The position numbers were made by a program, and so were the translations under genes. A stretch of DNA of 64,000 nt, taken from the NCBI RefSeq assembly GCF_023227875.1, contig NZ_JALOCH010000005.1, forward strand, positions 62,001-126,000. Direction: 5' to 3'. Source of the stretch: Methanoregula sp. Lineage in GTDB: Archaea > Halobacteriota > Methanomicrobia > Methanomicrobiales > Methanospirillaceae. Under the pieces are notes generated by a model, which searched no databases, was not told where the DNA came from, and was given only the letters and a program-made list of their open reading frames with translations. Each line of letters begins with the position of its first letter. Positions within the stretch are counted from its first letter, which is position 1. This document shows, piece by piece, positions 33,887-43,153 of the stretch.

Positions 33887-35023
33887 TTAACCGAGTTCGT
33901 CCCAGCGTGAACGTTTACGGTATATGATTACCCCGACAACAACAAGGACGACAACAATTACACCAATAATTAGGAATATTCCCCCGGGAAGTTTGGGAAG
34001 GGAAGGGAGGCCGGGGAGCTGCCAGCCGGACGTCAACTGTTTCTGGCGTGCCAGTGCTTCGGTATACGATTCATTACCTTTAGAGAATGCATCAGCCGCC
34101 TTGGTACGGGCCTGTTCATAACTCCCGCTGTTGATCGCATCCTCTGCATTTGAGATATAATTAACGGCTACCTCTCTTTTCGCAATAATGGCTGAAAGCT
34201 GTGCATCGTTTGCGGTACTCTGGTTACCCTTGAACCATGCAATGATACCATCGACATTGCTGATCGGGATCCGTGCATTTGCAACTTCACTCTCGGCCCA
34301 TGCCAGTTCGAGTGCTACTTCACCGGCATCGATTGAGGCCTGCGAAGCAGTCAGATCATTCAGGGCCTCGGTATATTGTGTTGCAGGCCTGGATGAGGCC
34401 GTTGAAATTTTCGACTGGGCATCATTGTAGTAAGATTCTGCGGCCGAAGTATCGATGCCCATGGCACTTTTTTCATCGATATGAGACTGGAGTGACTGGA
34501 GATTGGTATTTTTTTCCGATACGACCTTTGTCACATCACCGGTATTGACTACCAAAGCCTTTTTTTCGACCGCGGAACTGGCAACAGTATTTCCATTGGA
34601 ATCAATTTCCTTTACACTGAGTACGATCTTTTCCGTTGTTGTATCAACCGATGGTGCGTTACCTTCCAGAGTAACCTTGATAATTTCCTCTACACTTGAC
34701 TGGTATGACAACTCAAAACCACTCAGGTCAAGGGTTTTCCCACCGACAGGTTCCCTTGGATTTTCAACATCGTCGAGAATAATGGTATATGTCCATTTCG
34801 GGTTTGTCAAATCCGTTGTCATTACCAGATCGCTCCCCTCGGGAAACGTTAAATCCGAAGAGGCAGAAAATCCAACCTTGAATGAAACCGTAACAGCAGT
34901 GTTTGGTGTCAGGGATCCGGAAGGGTTAATCGTCATCCCTTCCACGGTAAATGCCGATACCGCCGGAATGCACAATAGTGTAGCAATAACTGCAAGAGCA
35001 ATCAGTTTTGGTAATCCTTTCAT
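33887..35023 (-). CDS. Cell-surface protein with C-terminal membrane anchor
   Basis: A 378-residue protein with a signal peptide (about residues 5-25, ending AVSAF), a beta-rich ectodomain (~30-170), and a helical, possibly coiled-coil domain (~175-320; LQSLQSHIDEKSAMGIDTSAAESYY). A proline-rich linker (LPGLPSLPKLPGG) and a terminal transmembrane helix (IFLIIGVIVVVLVVVGVIIY) with a short basic tail follow. The ectodomain resembles archaeal anti-sigma/DUF-type surface proteins only vaguely. ATG 35023 is used with GAGGT 5-6 nt upstream; ATG 35026 and GTG 35035 are alternatives. It starts 8 nt after the cetZ stop, so the two form an operon. Confidence 0.72.
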   Translation of the reverse strand: MKGLPKLIALAVIATLLCIPAVSAFTVEGMTINPSGSLTPNTAVTVSFKVGFSASSDLTFPEGSDLVMTTDLTNPKWTYTIILDDVENPREPVGGKTLDLSGFELSYQSSVEEIIKVTLEGNAPSVDTTTEKIVLSVKEIDSNGNTVASSAVEKKALVVNTGDVTKVVSEKNTNLQSLQSHIDEKSAMGIDTSAAESYYNDAQSKISTASSRPATQYTEALNDLTASQASIDAGEVALELAWAESEVANARIPISNVDGIIAWFKGNQSTANDAQLSAIIAKREVAVNYISNAEDAINSGSYEQARTKAADAFSKGNESYTEALARQKQLTSGWQLPGLPSLPKLPGGIFLIIGVIVVVLVVVGVIIYRKRSRWDELG

Positions 35024-35031
35024 CATCAACC

Positions 35032-36213
35032 TCACTCGAACAAAGGATCAATCCCTTCTTCAAACATACTCGATTTTTTCTCTTTAGACTTTATAACATC
35101 TTCTTTTGTTTCTTTTGCGATATCAAGAAGTTCCTTGATTCTCGGTGCATTGCCCACAGTCGCCAGCATCACAACAGCAGCCACGTACTCGCTGTTGACC
35201 GGGTAGTCCCCACCCCGAACTTCAACGCCGGCTATGTTCTCTTCCACCCAGCTTTTTGCCTTGTCAATTCCCTTGCGATCCATCTCATTTGGAGGCCCGG
35301 CAAGAAGGACCAGGGCACGTTCCGCCGTTGAGTAATCGCAGGGCAGGGTCAACCGTCCGAGCATCGCCCTGCGGACTAGTGCAACGATCTTGGCTGACCG
35401 GTCCTCACCCATCAGGGCCTCGACGTTTGCATCTTTCTTGCCCCCGAATTTATCCTTTAAATCTCCAAAAAGCCCTCGCTTATCTTTTGTTTGCTTGCTC
35501 ATCACTTCACTGACCGCATAGCCGACAGAGGTGATGCCTCCTCCACGGAGCGTATTGATGATCTCACTGGAGTCGACTACCATCTCCCCAACACCCATAC
35601 TCCGGTTCACTTCACCGGCACGGAAAAGGACCGAGAAACGTCTCACAACCTCATTATTCAGGCGCGTAAATGCAGATTTGACACTTTCACCCTCGTTCTT
35701 CCATGCACTGTTATCAAAGATAAACGTGTTATCGGCTTCATTCACAAGAGTGGTCAGGCTCCGGGCAGCATTATAGGAATAGAGCCGCCCTTCTTCGGGG
35801 GCGGGAATGATACCGAGGGCGTATACAGGTTCGCGGTAAATACGTTTGAGATGCCGGGCAAGCACAGGCGATCCACCGGATCCGGTACCGCCACCAAGTC
35901 CTGCAACGATGACAAACGCATCCACATCATGGGTACCACGCATGTCAATTGCACTGATGATGCTGTCAATTTCATCGGCAGTAACACGGGCCCCGGTCAC
36001 GTTGTCGGTGCCTACACCATGACCCTTGACCATCGTCTGGCCGATGAGAATCCTGTCCTTCATCTCGATGTTCTTCAATCCCATCAGGTCCGTTCGCGCG
36101 GTATTGACGGCAATGCCTCTGAAGCTGTTCGTCCCGAGCTTCTTGTCCTGCTCGATGAACATATCGACGATTTTGCCGCCAGCCTGGCCAAATCCTATGA
36201 AAAATACCCGCAT
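35032..36213 (-). CDS. cetZ: CetZ-like tubulin-superfamily GTPase
   Basis: A 393-residue protein of the FtsZ/tubulin superfamily. The G-box GLGGGTGSG is at residues 105-113. MRVFFIGFGQAGGKIVDMF and the conserved VNTARTDLMGL and NNEVVRRFSVLFRAGEV lines match CetZ rather than FtsZ1/2. CetZ proteins in haloarchaea control cell shape. The C-terminal ~40 residues are charged and variable. The gene precedes, and is coupled to, a membrane-anchored surface protein, suggesting a link between cytoskeleton and envelope. Confidence 0.87.
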   Translation of the reverse strand: MRVFFIGFGQAGGKIVDMFIEQDKKLGTNSFRGIAVNTARTDLMGLKNIEMKDRILIGQTMVKGHGVGTDNVTGARVTADEIDSIISAIDMRGTHDVDAFVIVAGLGGGTGSGGSPVLARHLKRIYREPVYALGIIPAPEEGRLYSYNAARSLTTLVNEADNTFIFDNSAWKNEGESVKSAFTRLNNEVVRRFSVLFRAGEVNRSMGVGEMVVDSSEIINTLRGGGITSVGYAVSEVMSKQTKDKRGLFGDLKDKFGGKKDANVEALMGEDRSAKIVALVRRAMLGRLTLPCDYSTAERALVLLAGPPNEMDRKGIDKAKSWVEENIAGVEVRGGDYPVNSEYVAAVVMLATVGNAPRIKELLDIAKETKEDVIKSKEKKSSMFEEGIDPLFE

Positions 36214-36406
36214 TCGGTGACACCATCCAATGGGCTAACAGATACTTATTTTCTCTTAATTCTTTTAAGTCCTTTTGCTGATATGAACCTTTATTTCAGC
36301 AGTTCAAAAACCTTCTTATAAAATTATCGAGGTAATACATAAAATTCCGGCGATTTTTCCGGAGCCTTTTTCATTTCGCCCCCAAAAGTACTATAGATTA
36401 CCAGCC

Positions 36407-37645
36407 ATGAAGATAGGAATTATCGGGGGAGGTTTGACCGGTCTTGTCGCAGCCCATGCACTTGCAGGGGAGCATGAGGTCGAACTCTTCGAAAAACTGC
36501 CCTATCTCGGGGGTTGTCTCTCATCCTACAATATGAACGATTACTGGATTGAGCGATATTACCACCATTGTTTCTCTTCTGACACGACCCTGTTTTCGCT
36601 TCTGAAAGAGACCGGTCTTTTTAAAAAACTGGAATGGATGAATGGGACAACGGGATATTTTGCCAGGAACCGCATCTTTCCATTAAACAAACCGTTAGAG
36701 ATCCTTGCCTACCCGGAACTCACTCTCATCGATAAAGCAAAACTGGCATGGCTTACCCTGAGTGCAAAGAAGACCGATCTCACAAAACTCGATGATATCC
36801 CCGCGGACCAGTACATCATCGAAAACCTCGGGACAAATATCTATTCATCGTTCTTTGAACCACTCCTGAAAAGCAAATTCGGTGACCGGAGAAATGAAGT
36901 CTCTGCGGCATGGCTGATCAGCCGTATCGCCATCCGGTCAAACCGGGGCGTATCCGGAGAGCGACTGGGATACCTGAAAGGCGGATTTCACCAGATCATC
37001 GGGGCGCTTGAGTCATCCGTGACAGAAAAAGGCGGAAAGATTGAGAAACAGAGCACGTCATCGTCCCTTTCAAGGGAAGGAAAGGCATGGACACTCAACG
37101 GGAAACGGTTCGATGCCGTGATCTCAACAATCCCGCCCCACGAACTGGAACGGATCGGGGGTCCTGCTCTCCCGCATATCCCCTACCAGGGGGCAGCCTG
37201 CCTGACCCTTGCAATGGACAGTCAGGTGACGGACGGGATTTACTGGCTGAACATGAAGGACTCTGCACCTTACGGTGCAGTCGTCTCCCACACGAACTTC
37301 ATCCCTGTGGAAAGATACGGTGAGCATATCGTCTACCTTGCATCCTATTTCAGCGGTACACTTCCTGCACAACTTGACGAACGAATGATCACAGACTTCT
37401 GCAGGAGGTTCTCTGTTTCCGAACGCGAGATCCACTGGCACCGGATGGCAGTGGACCCCTGGGCGGGGCCGGTATATACGACGGGATACCGTAATCTCAT
37501 TCCCGGTTACGAACAAGCCGGCCTCTACATGGCAGGAATGTTCTCGCGGACAAATTATCCCGAGCGCAGCATGGAGGGCTCGGTAAAGGCAGGATATGAA
37601 GTGGCAGACTGCATCAGGAAGCAGGAGACACATGACAGGCCCTGA
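36407..37645 (+). CDS. FAD-dependent oxidoreductase (protoporphyrinogen oxidase-like)
   Basis: A 412-residue protein with the N-terminal Rossmann motif GIIGGGLTGLVAAHALAGEHEVELFEK and a C-terminal FAD-contact region (AGMFSRTNYPERSMEGSVKAGYE). It belongs to the amine oxidase/NAD(P)-binding family found in sugar-nucleotide or isoprenoid modification clusters. The middle includes the conserved NLGTNIYSSFFEPLLKSKFGD, as in UDP-galactopyranose-mutase-like or carotenoid-type oxidoreductases. Its stop overlaps the GT2 gene by 14 nt, so it is first in a four-gene envelope operon. The substrate is not readable. Confidence 0.82.
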   Translation: MKIGIIGGGLTGLVAAHALAGEHEVELFEKLPYLGGCLSSYNMNDYWIERYYHHCFSSDTTLFSLLKETGLFKKLEWMNGTTGYFARNRIFPLNKPLEILAYPELTLIDKAKLAWLTLSAKKTDLTKLDDIPADQYIIENLGTNIYSSFFEPLLKSKFGDRRNEVSAAWLISRIAIRSNRGVSGERLGYLKGGFHQIIGALESSVTEKGGKIEKQSTSSSLSREGKAWTLNGKRFDAVISTIPPHELERIGGPALPHIPYQGAACLTLAMDSQVTDGIYWLNMKDSAPYGAVVSHTNFIPVERYGEHIVYLASYFSGTLPAQLDERMITDFCRRFSVSEREIHWHRMAVDPWAGPVYTTGYRNLIPGYEQAGLYMAGMFSRTNYPERSMEGSVKAGYEVADCIRKQETHDRP

Positions 37646-38348
37646 AGTCACCGCGATCATTCCGGTATTCAACGATCGTCCTTCCCTGGAGACTACGCTC
37701 CCTGTTTCAGTAAAGACGCTGTCCCGGATCACTCCCGCATTCGAGATCCTTGTTGCAGAAGACGGGAGTACCGATGGGAGCGCTGAATTTGTCGATGACT
37801 ATCAAAAGAGGGACCCTCGCATACGTCTTCTTCACAGCGATGCACGACAGGGGAGGGGACGGGCTCTGAACCGGGCGATACGCGAAGCACAGGGATCGAT
37901 TGTCTGTTACTTTGATGTTGATCTTGCAACGGATATGCAGCACCTCCCGGAACTGATCGGAGCGATCCGAGAGGGGTATGACATCTCCACCGGCTCACGG
38001 CTCCTTCCCGACAGCAACATCGTCCGAACCGGTGGCCGTGAAATTGCGAGCCGGACATACAATCTTCTCGTACGATCGCTCCTTTCCAGCAGGGTCTTCG
38101 ATCACCAGTGTGGATTCAAGGCATTTCGCAGGGAACGCATCCTGCCCATCCTGCCCCTCATACGGGACAAACACTGGTTCTGGGATACCGAGATGCTTGT
38201 CCGTGCCCAGAAGGACGGCTGCCGGGTCAGGGAATTCGCCGTCCGCTGGCGTGCGGGAAAAGGGACAACGGTCAGAGTAAAGGACGTCTTTACTATGGGC
38301 GAAGCAATACTCCGGTTGTGGTGGCAGATCCATGTATCGAAAAATTAG
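37632..38348 (+). CDS. Family 2 glycosyltransferase (dolichyl-phosphate sugar synthase-like)
   Basis: A 238-residue GT2 enzyme with ITA/VIPVFNDRP near the start, the nucleotide-binding VAEDGSTDGSAEF, the metal-binding DVDLAT near residue 95, and QCGFKAFRRE plus HWFWDTEMLVRA in the acceptor region. This pattern fits dolichol-phosphate mannose/glucose synthases. It starts at ATG 37632 with CAGGAG upstream and overlaps the FAD gene. The following membrane protein overlaps it by 17 nt. Confidence 0.87.
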   Translation: MTGPEVTAIIPVFNDRPSLETTLPVSVKTLSRITPAFEILVAEDGSTDGSAEFVDDYQKRDPRIRLLHSDARQGRGRALNRAIREAQGSIVCYFDVDLATDMQHLPELIGAIREGYDISTGSRLLPDSNIVRTGGREIASRTYNLLVRSLLSSRVFDHQCGFKAFRRERILPILPLIRDKHWFWDTEMLVRAQKDGCRVREFAVRWRAGKGTTVRVKDVFTMGEAILRLWWQIHVSKN

Positions 38349-39306
38349 TGCAATCGTTGTCCCGACGCTGATCGCCATCGGCATCATCGGGTATATGCTC
38401 TACAGCGTCTGGGGCCAGCTCCTCCTTGCACTCCAGCACATCATACCGGAATATCTTCTTCTCGGAATTGTAATCTGCCTTGCCGCGTGGTGGCTTCGGG
38501 GTTGGAGATATCACGCGATCCTTAAAAGTCTGAACTATAATGTCAGTGTAACGGTTTCAACGGCATGCATCTTTGTCAGCCAGAGCGTCAACGTCGTTGT
38601 CCCTGCCCGACTGGGAGATTTTGTCCGTGTCTTCATCCTGAAACATGAGTATAACACTACATATTCAGAGGGCGTTTCCTCAATCGTAGTTGAACGAGTC
38701 TTCGATATCGTCACAGTCGCTCTTCTCGGTGCAATCGCGATCTTCTTTGTGCTCAATGTGCCGGCATGGTTCACTACTTTGATCATTGTCCCGCTTGTTG
38801 CGGGCATGCTTTTCTTTATTTTCCTGCTCTTTGTCGAAAAGCCCTCATCGGAGAACAAGTACATTGTTATCATCCTCAATATGCTGCATGAGATCCGGCG
38901 TGCTTCCCTCACCCTTCGCTCCATAATTGTTCTTGGTGCATCATCCGTTGTGATCTGGCTGCTTGACATCCTTGTCTGCCTTGCCGTTGTGCTGATGTTT
39001 GAACAACAGGTTCCTTTTGCCATAGTCGTACTTGCTGTTGTAATAGGCAACCTTGTGAAAGCGGTCCCGTTAACACCCGGGGGAATGGGCACCTATGAAG
39101 CGGCTCTGACCGTGACATTCGGGCTTGCGGGTATCGATCCGGCAGTTGCACTACTGATTGCAATCATCGATCACCTGATTAAGAATCTCGTTACGCTTGC
39201 CGGGGGGGTCGTCTCTATCTACTACTTCGGAGACTGGGTAATCCCGAGCATCAAAGACGCGTTTAATACAAAGTTTGAGGGAGGGAAGAAACCTGACGGC
39301 ACCTGA
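38332..39306 (+). CDS. Flippase-like UPF0104 membrane protein
   Basis: A 324-residue protein with about eight hydrophobic helices of the lysylphosphatidylglycerol synthase TM-region (UPF0104/AglD-type) family. Key lines are WWLRGWRYHAILKSLNY, SVNVVVPARLGDFVRVFILK, EGVSSIVVERVFDIVTVALLG and AVPLTPGGMGTYEAALTVTFGLAG. Homologues often flank or fuse with GT2 dolichyl-phosphate sugar synthases and are thought to move lipid-linked sugars. The overlaps with both neighbours support one operon. Confidence 0.85.
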   Translation: MYRKISAIVVPTLIAIGIIGYMLYSVWGQLLLALQHIIPEYLLLGIVICLAAWWLRGWRYHAILKSLNYNVSVTVSTACIFVSQSVNVVVPARLGDFVRVFILKHEYNTTYSEGVSSIVVERVFDIVTVALLGAIAIFFVLNVPAWFTTLIIVPLVAGMLFFIFLLFVEKPSSENKYIVIILNMLHEIRRASLTLRSIIVLGASSVVIWLLDILVCLAVVLMFEQQVPFAIVVLAVVIGNLVKAVPLTPGGMGTYEAALTVTFGLAGIDPAVALLIAIIDHLIKNLVTLAGGVVSIYYFGDWVIPSIKDAFNTKFEGGKKPDGT

Positions 39307-41308
39307 ACAGCAGGTTATTGCCGTACTCAGCTGGCTTGTTATTCTTACCCTGCTCCAACTTTCTGTGTATCCGTCCCTGAAAAAGACCTTCGGAACATTT
39401 GCTTTTCCCGTCGCATTCCCCGCATCACTGCTCATATTTACCCTCCTGTCATGGTACTGTGGTCTTGCACGGCTCCCAATTCAGACAGCACTCATCCCGT
39501 TTCTTGGTCTTGCAACCTGGCATCTCTATCACCAGGCTTACCGGATCGATGACCTGAAAGCACAGTGGCACTGGGAGGCACTCTTCCTTATCGCCTTCTT
39601 CATCATGCTGGATGTACGGTTTGTCAACCCGACAATCTCATATGCAGAAAAGTTCATGGACCACGGGTTCCTTGCATCCGTGATCCTGAACCCGGTCGTT
39701 CCCCCGCTTGATCCATGGTTTGCCGGGGGGTTCCTGAATATCTATTACTATCTCGGGTACTGGATGCTGGGGTGCCTTGCCATTATCAGCGGCGTGCCAT
39801 CCACGATCGCATTCAATCTCTCCCTTCCGACCATCTTTGCCCTATCAGCAGTAAGCCTGTACGCGATCGGGACGCTCCTGCTCGATCGTTTCCGCTGGCT
39901 CCCCCTTATCGTCCTCGTATTACCCAATCCCGCACTCATCTCCCAGTTTATTACCGGTACTGCAGTGAACCCGGCCTATGATCCGTCCCTGTCATGGCTT
40001 GGTACAAGGACCATAACAAACACCATCAACGAATACCCGCTCTTCTCATTTGTATGGGGGGATGTCCATGCCCATGTTGTATCGATCTTTAACCAGCTCT
40101 TCCTGATCTTCCTCCTCCTTTTTGTGTACCGGAGATGGGAGACTCTTGAACGTTATGCAAAGGTGATAGTGATGGCCTTCATCGCCATCAGTCTCGGTTC
40201 GATGCCACTCTTCAACACATGGGATGTGCTCATCTTTGCTCCGATTGTTCTCGTCATCGGTTTTCTCATTCTCTGGAGAAACCGCACGGATATTGATCGA
40301 TCCACATGGGCGTTCCTGCTCGCGGTCCCTCCGGTGTCCATCCTCTGTTACCTGCCGTTTTACCTCCAACTCCAGACAAACACCGGTGCGGTTGCTCTTG
40401 TTCAGACACCATCCAATCCCCTTGAGTTCCTCATGGTCAACGGGATCTTTATTGCCATCTTTTTTGCCTTGCTGGTCCCGTGGATCCGAAAGAAGCCCTG
40501 GCTCCTCCTTGCAGCTCTGCCGTTTGCCGTTGCAGGGTACATCGCGGCAGCAATAGCCGTCATCCCGCTGGTATATTTTGCATTAAAAGAAGACCGGGAC
40601 TTTACAGACATCCTTGCTGTTTTCGGCCTTGCAATCCTTGTCATTTGCGAACTCTTCTATATGAAAGACAATATGGGGGAGACTTACTTCCGGATGAACA
40701 CGGTCTTCAAGTGCTACCTCCCCGCATGGCTGATGCTCGGTACGGCTGCATTCGTAATGATCGGGCAGTGGCTTTCTTCAGGGAACCGGGTGCCGGTCCT
40801 GTCTGCCCATAATACGGCGGTTATCTCAGTGATAGTTGTATGCCTGCTTTTCGCTGCTCCATTTTCAGTCCAGTATAACTCAGGATACGGTACGGGGACA
40901 CTGGACGGACTTGCCTATCTCAACGCCACCCATCCCGGTGATGCAGGGGCGGTTGCGTACCTTCGGACACTCTCCGGCAACGAGATCCTTGTTGAAGCAG
41001 AGAATGGGGATTACTCCTACTATTCCCGGGTCTCGTCATTCACCGGCATTCCGGCAATCATCGGCCAGCCATTCCACGAATTCATGTGGAGGGGCGATGA
41101 AACCGGGTGGTTTACTGCAAGAAAAGCAGACATCCGGGACATCTATGAAACACCGGACCTGACCGTCCCGCTCATGAAAAAATACAATGCCACTCTGTTG
41201 TATGTCGGCGATGCAGAGCGCGAGCGGTACATAGTTGACCTCCCGGGTACCGGCCTCACGAAAGTATATTCAGCAGATAAGACGGATATTTACCGTCTCA
41301 CGGGCTGA
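39275..41308 (+). CDS. DUF2298 (YYY) multi-spanning membrane protein
   Basis: A 677-residue polytopic protein with about 12 hydrophobic segments. It carries the hallmark NIYYYLGYWMLG (about residues 151-162) and WGDVHAHVVSIFNQLF of the DUF2298/Chlor_Arch_YYY family, which co-occurs with TIGR03663 proteins such as the one at 32012. A GT-C-like role in surface glycan assembly is likely but unproven. The start is uncertain: TTG 39275 is within the GGGAGG stretch; a CTG at 39293 is spaced better for that site. It overlaps the flippase gene. Confidence 0.83.
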   Translation: MREGRNLTAPEQQVIAVLSWLVILTLLQLSVYPSLKKTFGTFAFPVAFPASLLIFTLLSWYCGLARLPIQTALIPFLGLATWHLYHQAYRIDDLKAQWHWEALFLIAFFIMLDVRFVNPTISYAEKFMDHGFLASVILNPVVPPLDPWFAGGFLNIYYYLGYWMLGCLAIISGVPSTIAFNLSLPTIFALSAVSLYAIGTLLLDRFRWLPLIVLVLPNPALISQFITGTAVNPAYDPSLSWLGTRTITNTINEYPLFSFVWGDVHAHVVSIFNQLFLIFLLLFVYRRWETLERYAKVIVMAFIAISLGSMPLFNTWDVLIFAPIVLVIGFLILWRNRTDIDRSTWAFLLAVPPVSILCYLPFYLQLQTNTGAVALVQTPSNPLEFLMVNGIFIAIFFALLVPWIRKKPWLLLAALPFAVAGYIAAAIAVIPLVYFALKEDRDFTDILAVFGLAILVICELFYMKDNMGETYFRMNTVFKCYLPAWLMLGTAAFVMIGQWLSSGNRVPVLSAHNTAVISVIVVCLLFAAPFSVQYNSGYGTGTLDGLAYLNATHPGDAGAVAYLRTLSGNEILVEAENGDYSYYSRVSSFTGIPAIIGQPFHEFMWRGDETGWFTARKADIRDIYETPDLTVPLMKKYNATLLYVGDAERERYIVDLPGTGLTKVYSADKTDIYRLTG

Positions 41309-41463
41309 TCTGCACTCCGCTTCTTCTATGCGTCCCGAGGGCCACCATGATACGATAACGTCGTGGCACAAACCTTTATTTCCGTTCCTGTCGAACTGAT
41401 ATGGCTACATCATTATTTACTGATGAGTAATGAAGGAGCATATTCTCCTGAATGAGGTGAGTT

Positions 41464-41832
41464 ATGGCAAAAGGTTACGTTAAGACAGAGGCTCCAGAGG
41501 AGCTCCAGAACAAGGCGCTCGAAGCCCTTGAAGTTGCAAGAGATACGGGTAAGATCAAGAAGGGATCCAACGAAGCAACCAAAGCCATTGAGCGCAGCAT
41601 TGCAGCGCTTGTGCTGATTGGTGCGGATGTTGAGCCCGAAGAGATCGTAATGCACCTTGCCCCTCTTTGTGAAGAGAAGAAAGTCCCTTACATCTTCATC
41701 AACAAGCAGAATGACATCGGCGCCGCAAGCGGCCTCGACGTAGGCTCTGCCGCGGCAGCAATTGTCAAGCCCGGTAAGGCAAAAGAAACGATCGATGACC
41801 TTGCCAAGCAGCTTACCGCGCTGAAGGCGTGA
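41464..41832 (+). CDS. rpl7ae: Ribosomal protein L7Ae / box C/D and RNase P protein
   Basis: A 122-residue kink-turn-binding protein of the 50S subunit, also part of box C/D and H/ACA sRNPs and RNase P in archaea. It has the canonical KGSNEATKAIERSIAALVLIGADVEP, HLAPLCEEKKVPYIFINKQND and LG-type helix. GAGGTGAGTT precedes ATG. First gene of the L7Ae-S28e-L24e-ndk operon. Confidence 0.96.
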   Translation: MAKGYVKTEAPEELQNKALEALEVARDTGKIKKGSNEATKAIERSIAALVLIGADVEPEEIVMHLAPLCEEKKVPYIFINKQNDIGAASGLDVGSAAAAIVKPGKAKETIDDLAKQLTALKA

Positions 41833-41842
41833 GGAGTCCAGC

Positions 41843-42052
41843 ATGGCAGACGATGCAACGCCAGCCGAAGTGATCGAGGTCGTCGGTTCAACCGGCATGC
41901 ACGGTGAGGCAATGCAGGTGAAGTGCCGCATCCTCGACGGCAGCAACAAGGGACGGATCATCACCCGCAACACCGTGGGACCGATCCGTGAAGGGGATAT
42001 CATTATGCTTCTCGAGACCGAGCGCGAAGCGAAGAAAATGTCGAGGCGGTAA
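41843..42052 (+). CDS. rps28e: Small ribosomal subunit protein eS28
   Basis: The 69-residue archaeal eS28 (PAEVIEVVGSTGMHGEAMQVKCRIL, GRIITRNTVGPIREGDIIMLLETERE). Second gene of the operon, 10 nt after rpl7ae. Confidence 0.95.
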   Translation: MADDATPAEVIEVVGSTGMHGEAMQVKCRILDGSNKGRIITRNTVGPIREGDIIMLLETEREAKKMSRR

Positions 42053-42055
42053 GCG

Positions 42056-42250
42056 ATGGTAGAACAGCATGTCTGCAGTTTCTGCGGACACCAGCTCGAG
42101 CCCGGCACCGGCAAGATGTTCGTAAAGAAGGACGGGACAATCTTCTTCTTCTGCAGTGCAAAGTGCGAGAACAACCACAAGCTCGGCCGTGTACCACGCC
42201 GTGTCGAGTGGACAAACGCCGGCAGGAAAGCGGCGGGCAAGAAGGAGTGA
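42056..42250 (+). CDS. rpl24e: Large ribosomal subunit protein eL24
   Basis: The 64-residue eL24 zinc-ribbon protein. It has CSFCG (residues 6-10) and CSAKC in FFFCSAKCENNHKLGRVPRRVEWT, giving a four-Cys zinc site. Third gene, 3 nt after rps28e. Confidence 0.95.
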   Translation: MVEQHVCSFCGHQLEPGTGKMFVKKDGTIFFFCSAKCENNHKLGRVPRRVEWTNAGRKAAGKKE

Positions 42251-42257
42251 TCCTGCC

Positions 42258-42710
42258 ATGGACCGCACCTTTGTGATGGTCAAACCCGATGGGGTCCAGC
42301 GCGGTCTTGTTGGTGTGGTTGTCTCCCGCCTTGAAGCAAAAGGGCTCAAGCTCGTTGCAGCACGGTTTGAGAAATTACCGGAGCAGCGGGTGACAGAGCA
42401 CTATAAGGAACACCTTTCAAAACCCTTCTTCCCGGCGATGAAACAATACATCATGAGTGGCCCGTGCTTCCTCATGGTCTGGGAAGGCAGGAACGTGGCA
42501 GCGATCGTACGCACGGTGGTTGGCTCCACAAACCCCCAGGAAGCAGCGCCCGGAACAATTCGCGGCGACTTTGGCATCGACATTGGCAGGAATGTGATCC
42601 ATGCCTCCGATTCGCCAGAGAGTGCAGCCCGGGAGATCGGCATCCACTTTAAAAACAACGAAGTATTCGATTACACGCGGATTGACGAATCCGTGTTATA
42701 CGAATACTGA
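42258..42710 (+). CDS. ndk: Nucleoside-diphosphate kinase
   Basis: The 150-residue enzyme that equilibrates NTPs and NDPs. It has RTFVMVKPDGVQRGL at the start and the catalytic histidine in RNVIHASDSPESA. The start ATG 42258 follows GGAGTGATC. It ends the ribosomal operon (eL24-ndk pairing is common in Euryarchaeota) and is followed by an 8-T run. Confidence 0.96.
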   Translation: MDRTFVMVKPDGVQRGLVGVVVSRLEAKGLKLVAARFEKLPEQRVTEHYKEHLSKPFFPAMKQYIMSGPCFLMVWEGRNVAAIVRTVVGSTNPQEAAPGTIRGDFGIDIGRNVIHASDSPESAAREIGIHFKNNEVFDYTRIDESVLYEY

Positions 42711-42718
42711 TTTTTTTT
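42711..42718 (+). terminator. T-tract terminator after ndk
   Basis: Eight consecutive T residues follow the stop codon directly, a typical archaeal terminator for the ribosomal operon. Confidence 0.6.
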
Positions 42719-42788
42719 ATCCGAATCGTTCATCAGAAAAGTGAGGGGACGCTTTCGCGTTCCTTCACCTCCCCGAGATTTCAAATCT

Positions 42789-42950
42789 CAGGGACCATGA
42801 GGAAGAGAAGAACCCGCCAGAGTTCTTCGAAATCCGAGTGGTCATCTGACCGCGAGGATGAGAAGAATCCATCAGGATTCTTCGAAGGTCGGCTGATGCC
42901 TCCCTTCTCTTTCTCGAAGTCCTGACGGACTTCTTCGAACTTCGAATTTT
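42789..42950. repeat. Cluster of GAAGAA hairpin repeats (copies 2-4)
   Basis: Three ~50-bp units follow in tandem. Each holds an inverted repeat ending in TTCTTCGAA: GAAGAACCC...GAGTTCTTC, GAAGAATCC...GGATTCTTC (same arms as 736-756), and a degenerate CTCGAAGTCC...GGACTTCTTCGA. The lead-in of the second unit (CCGAGTGGTCATC...GAGGATGAGAAGAATCC) aligns with that at 707-745. No coding potential; the units fill most of the ndk to 43-kb gap. Confidence 0.7.
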
Positions 42951-43153
42951 AAACCACTAATCGCTATTAGCATTCTGCACCGGACTATCACATATTATAT
43001 CATACAGAATTCAGAATATATCATGAAACGGGTCGGCCAGACAGAATGCCGGATGATTAACCGCATATGCACCTGCTGCTCATTGCAGTTGTTATGCGGT
43101 TCTGTATCGACAATTCGAACCTGGCGTTTCCCGATACACGGAGGATAAACAGA

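Noticed and set aside
39275..39306. Alternative start of DUF2298 gene after the flippase stop
   Set aside because: No in-frame ATG/GTG follows soon; the start stays uncertain and the longer frame is kept.
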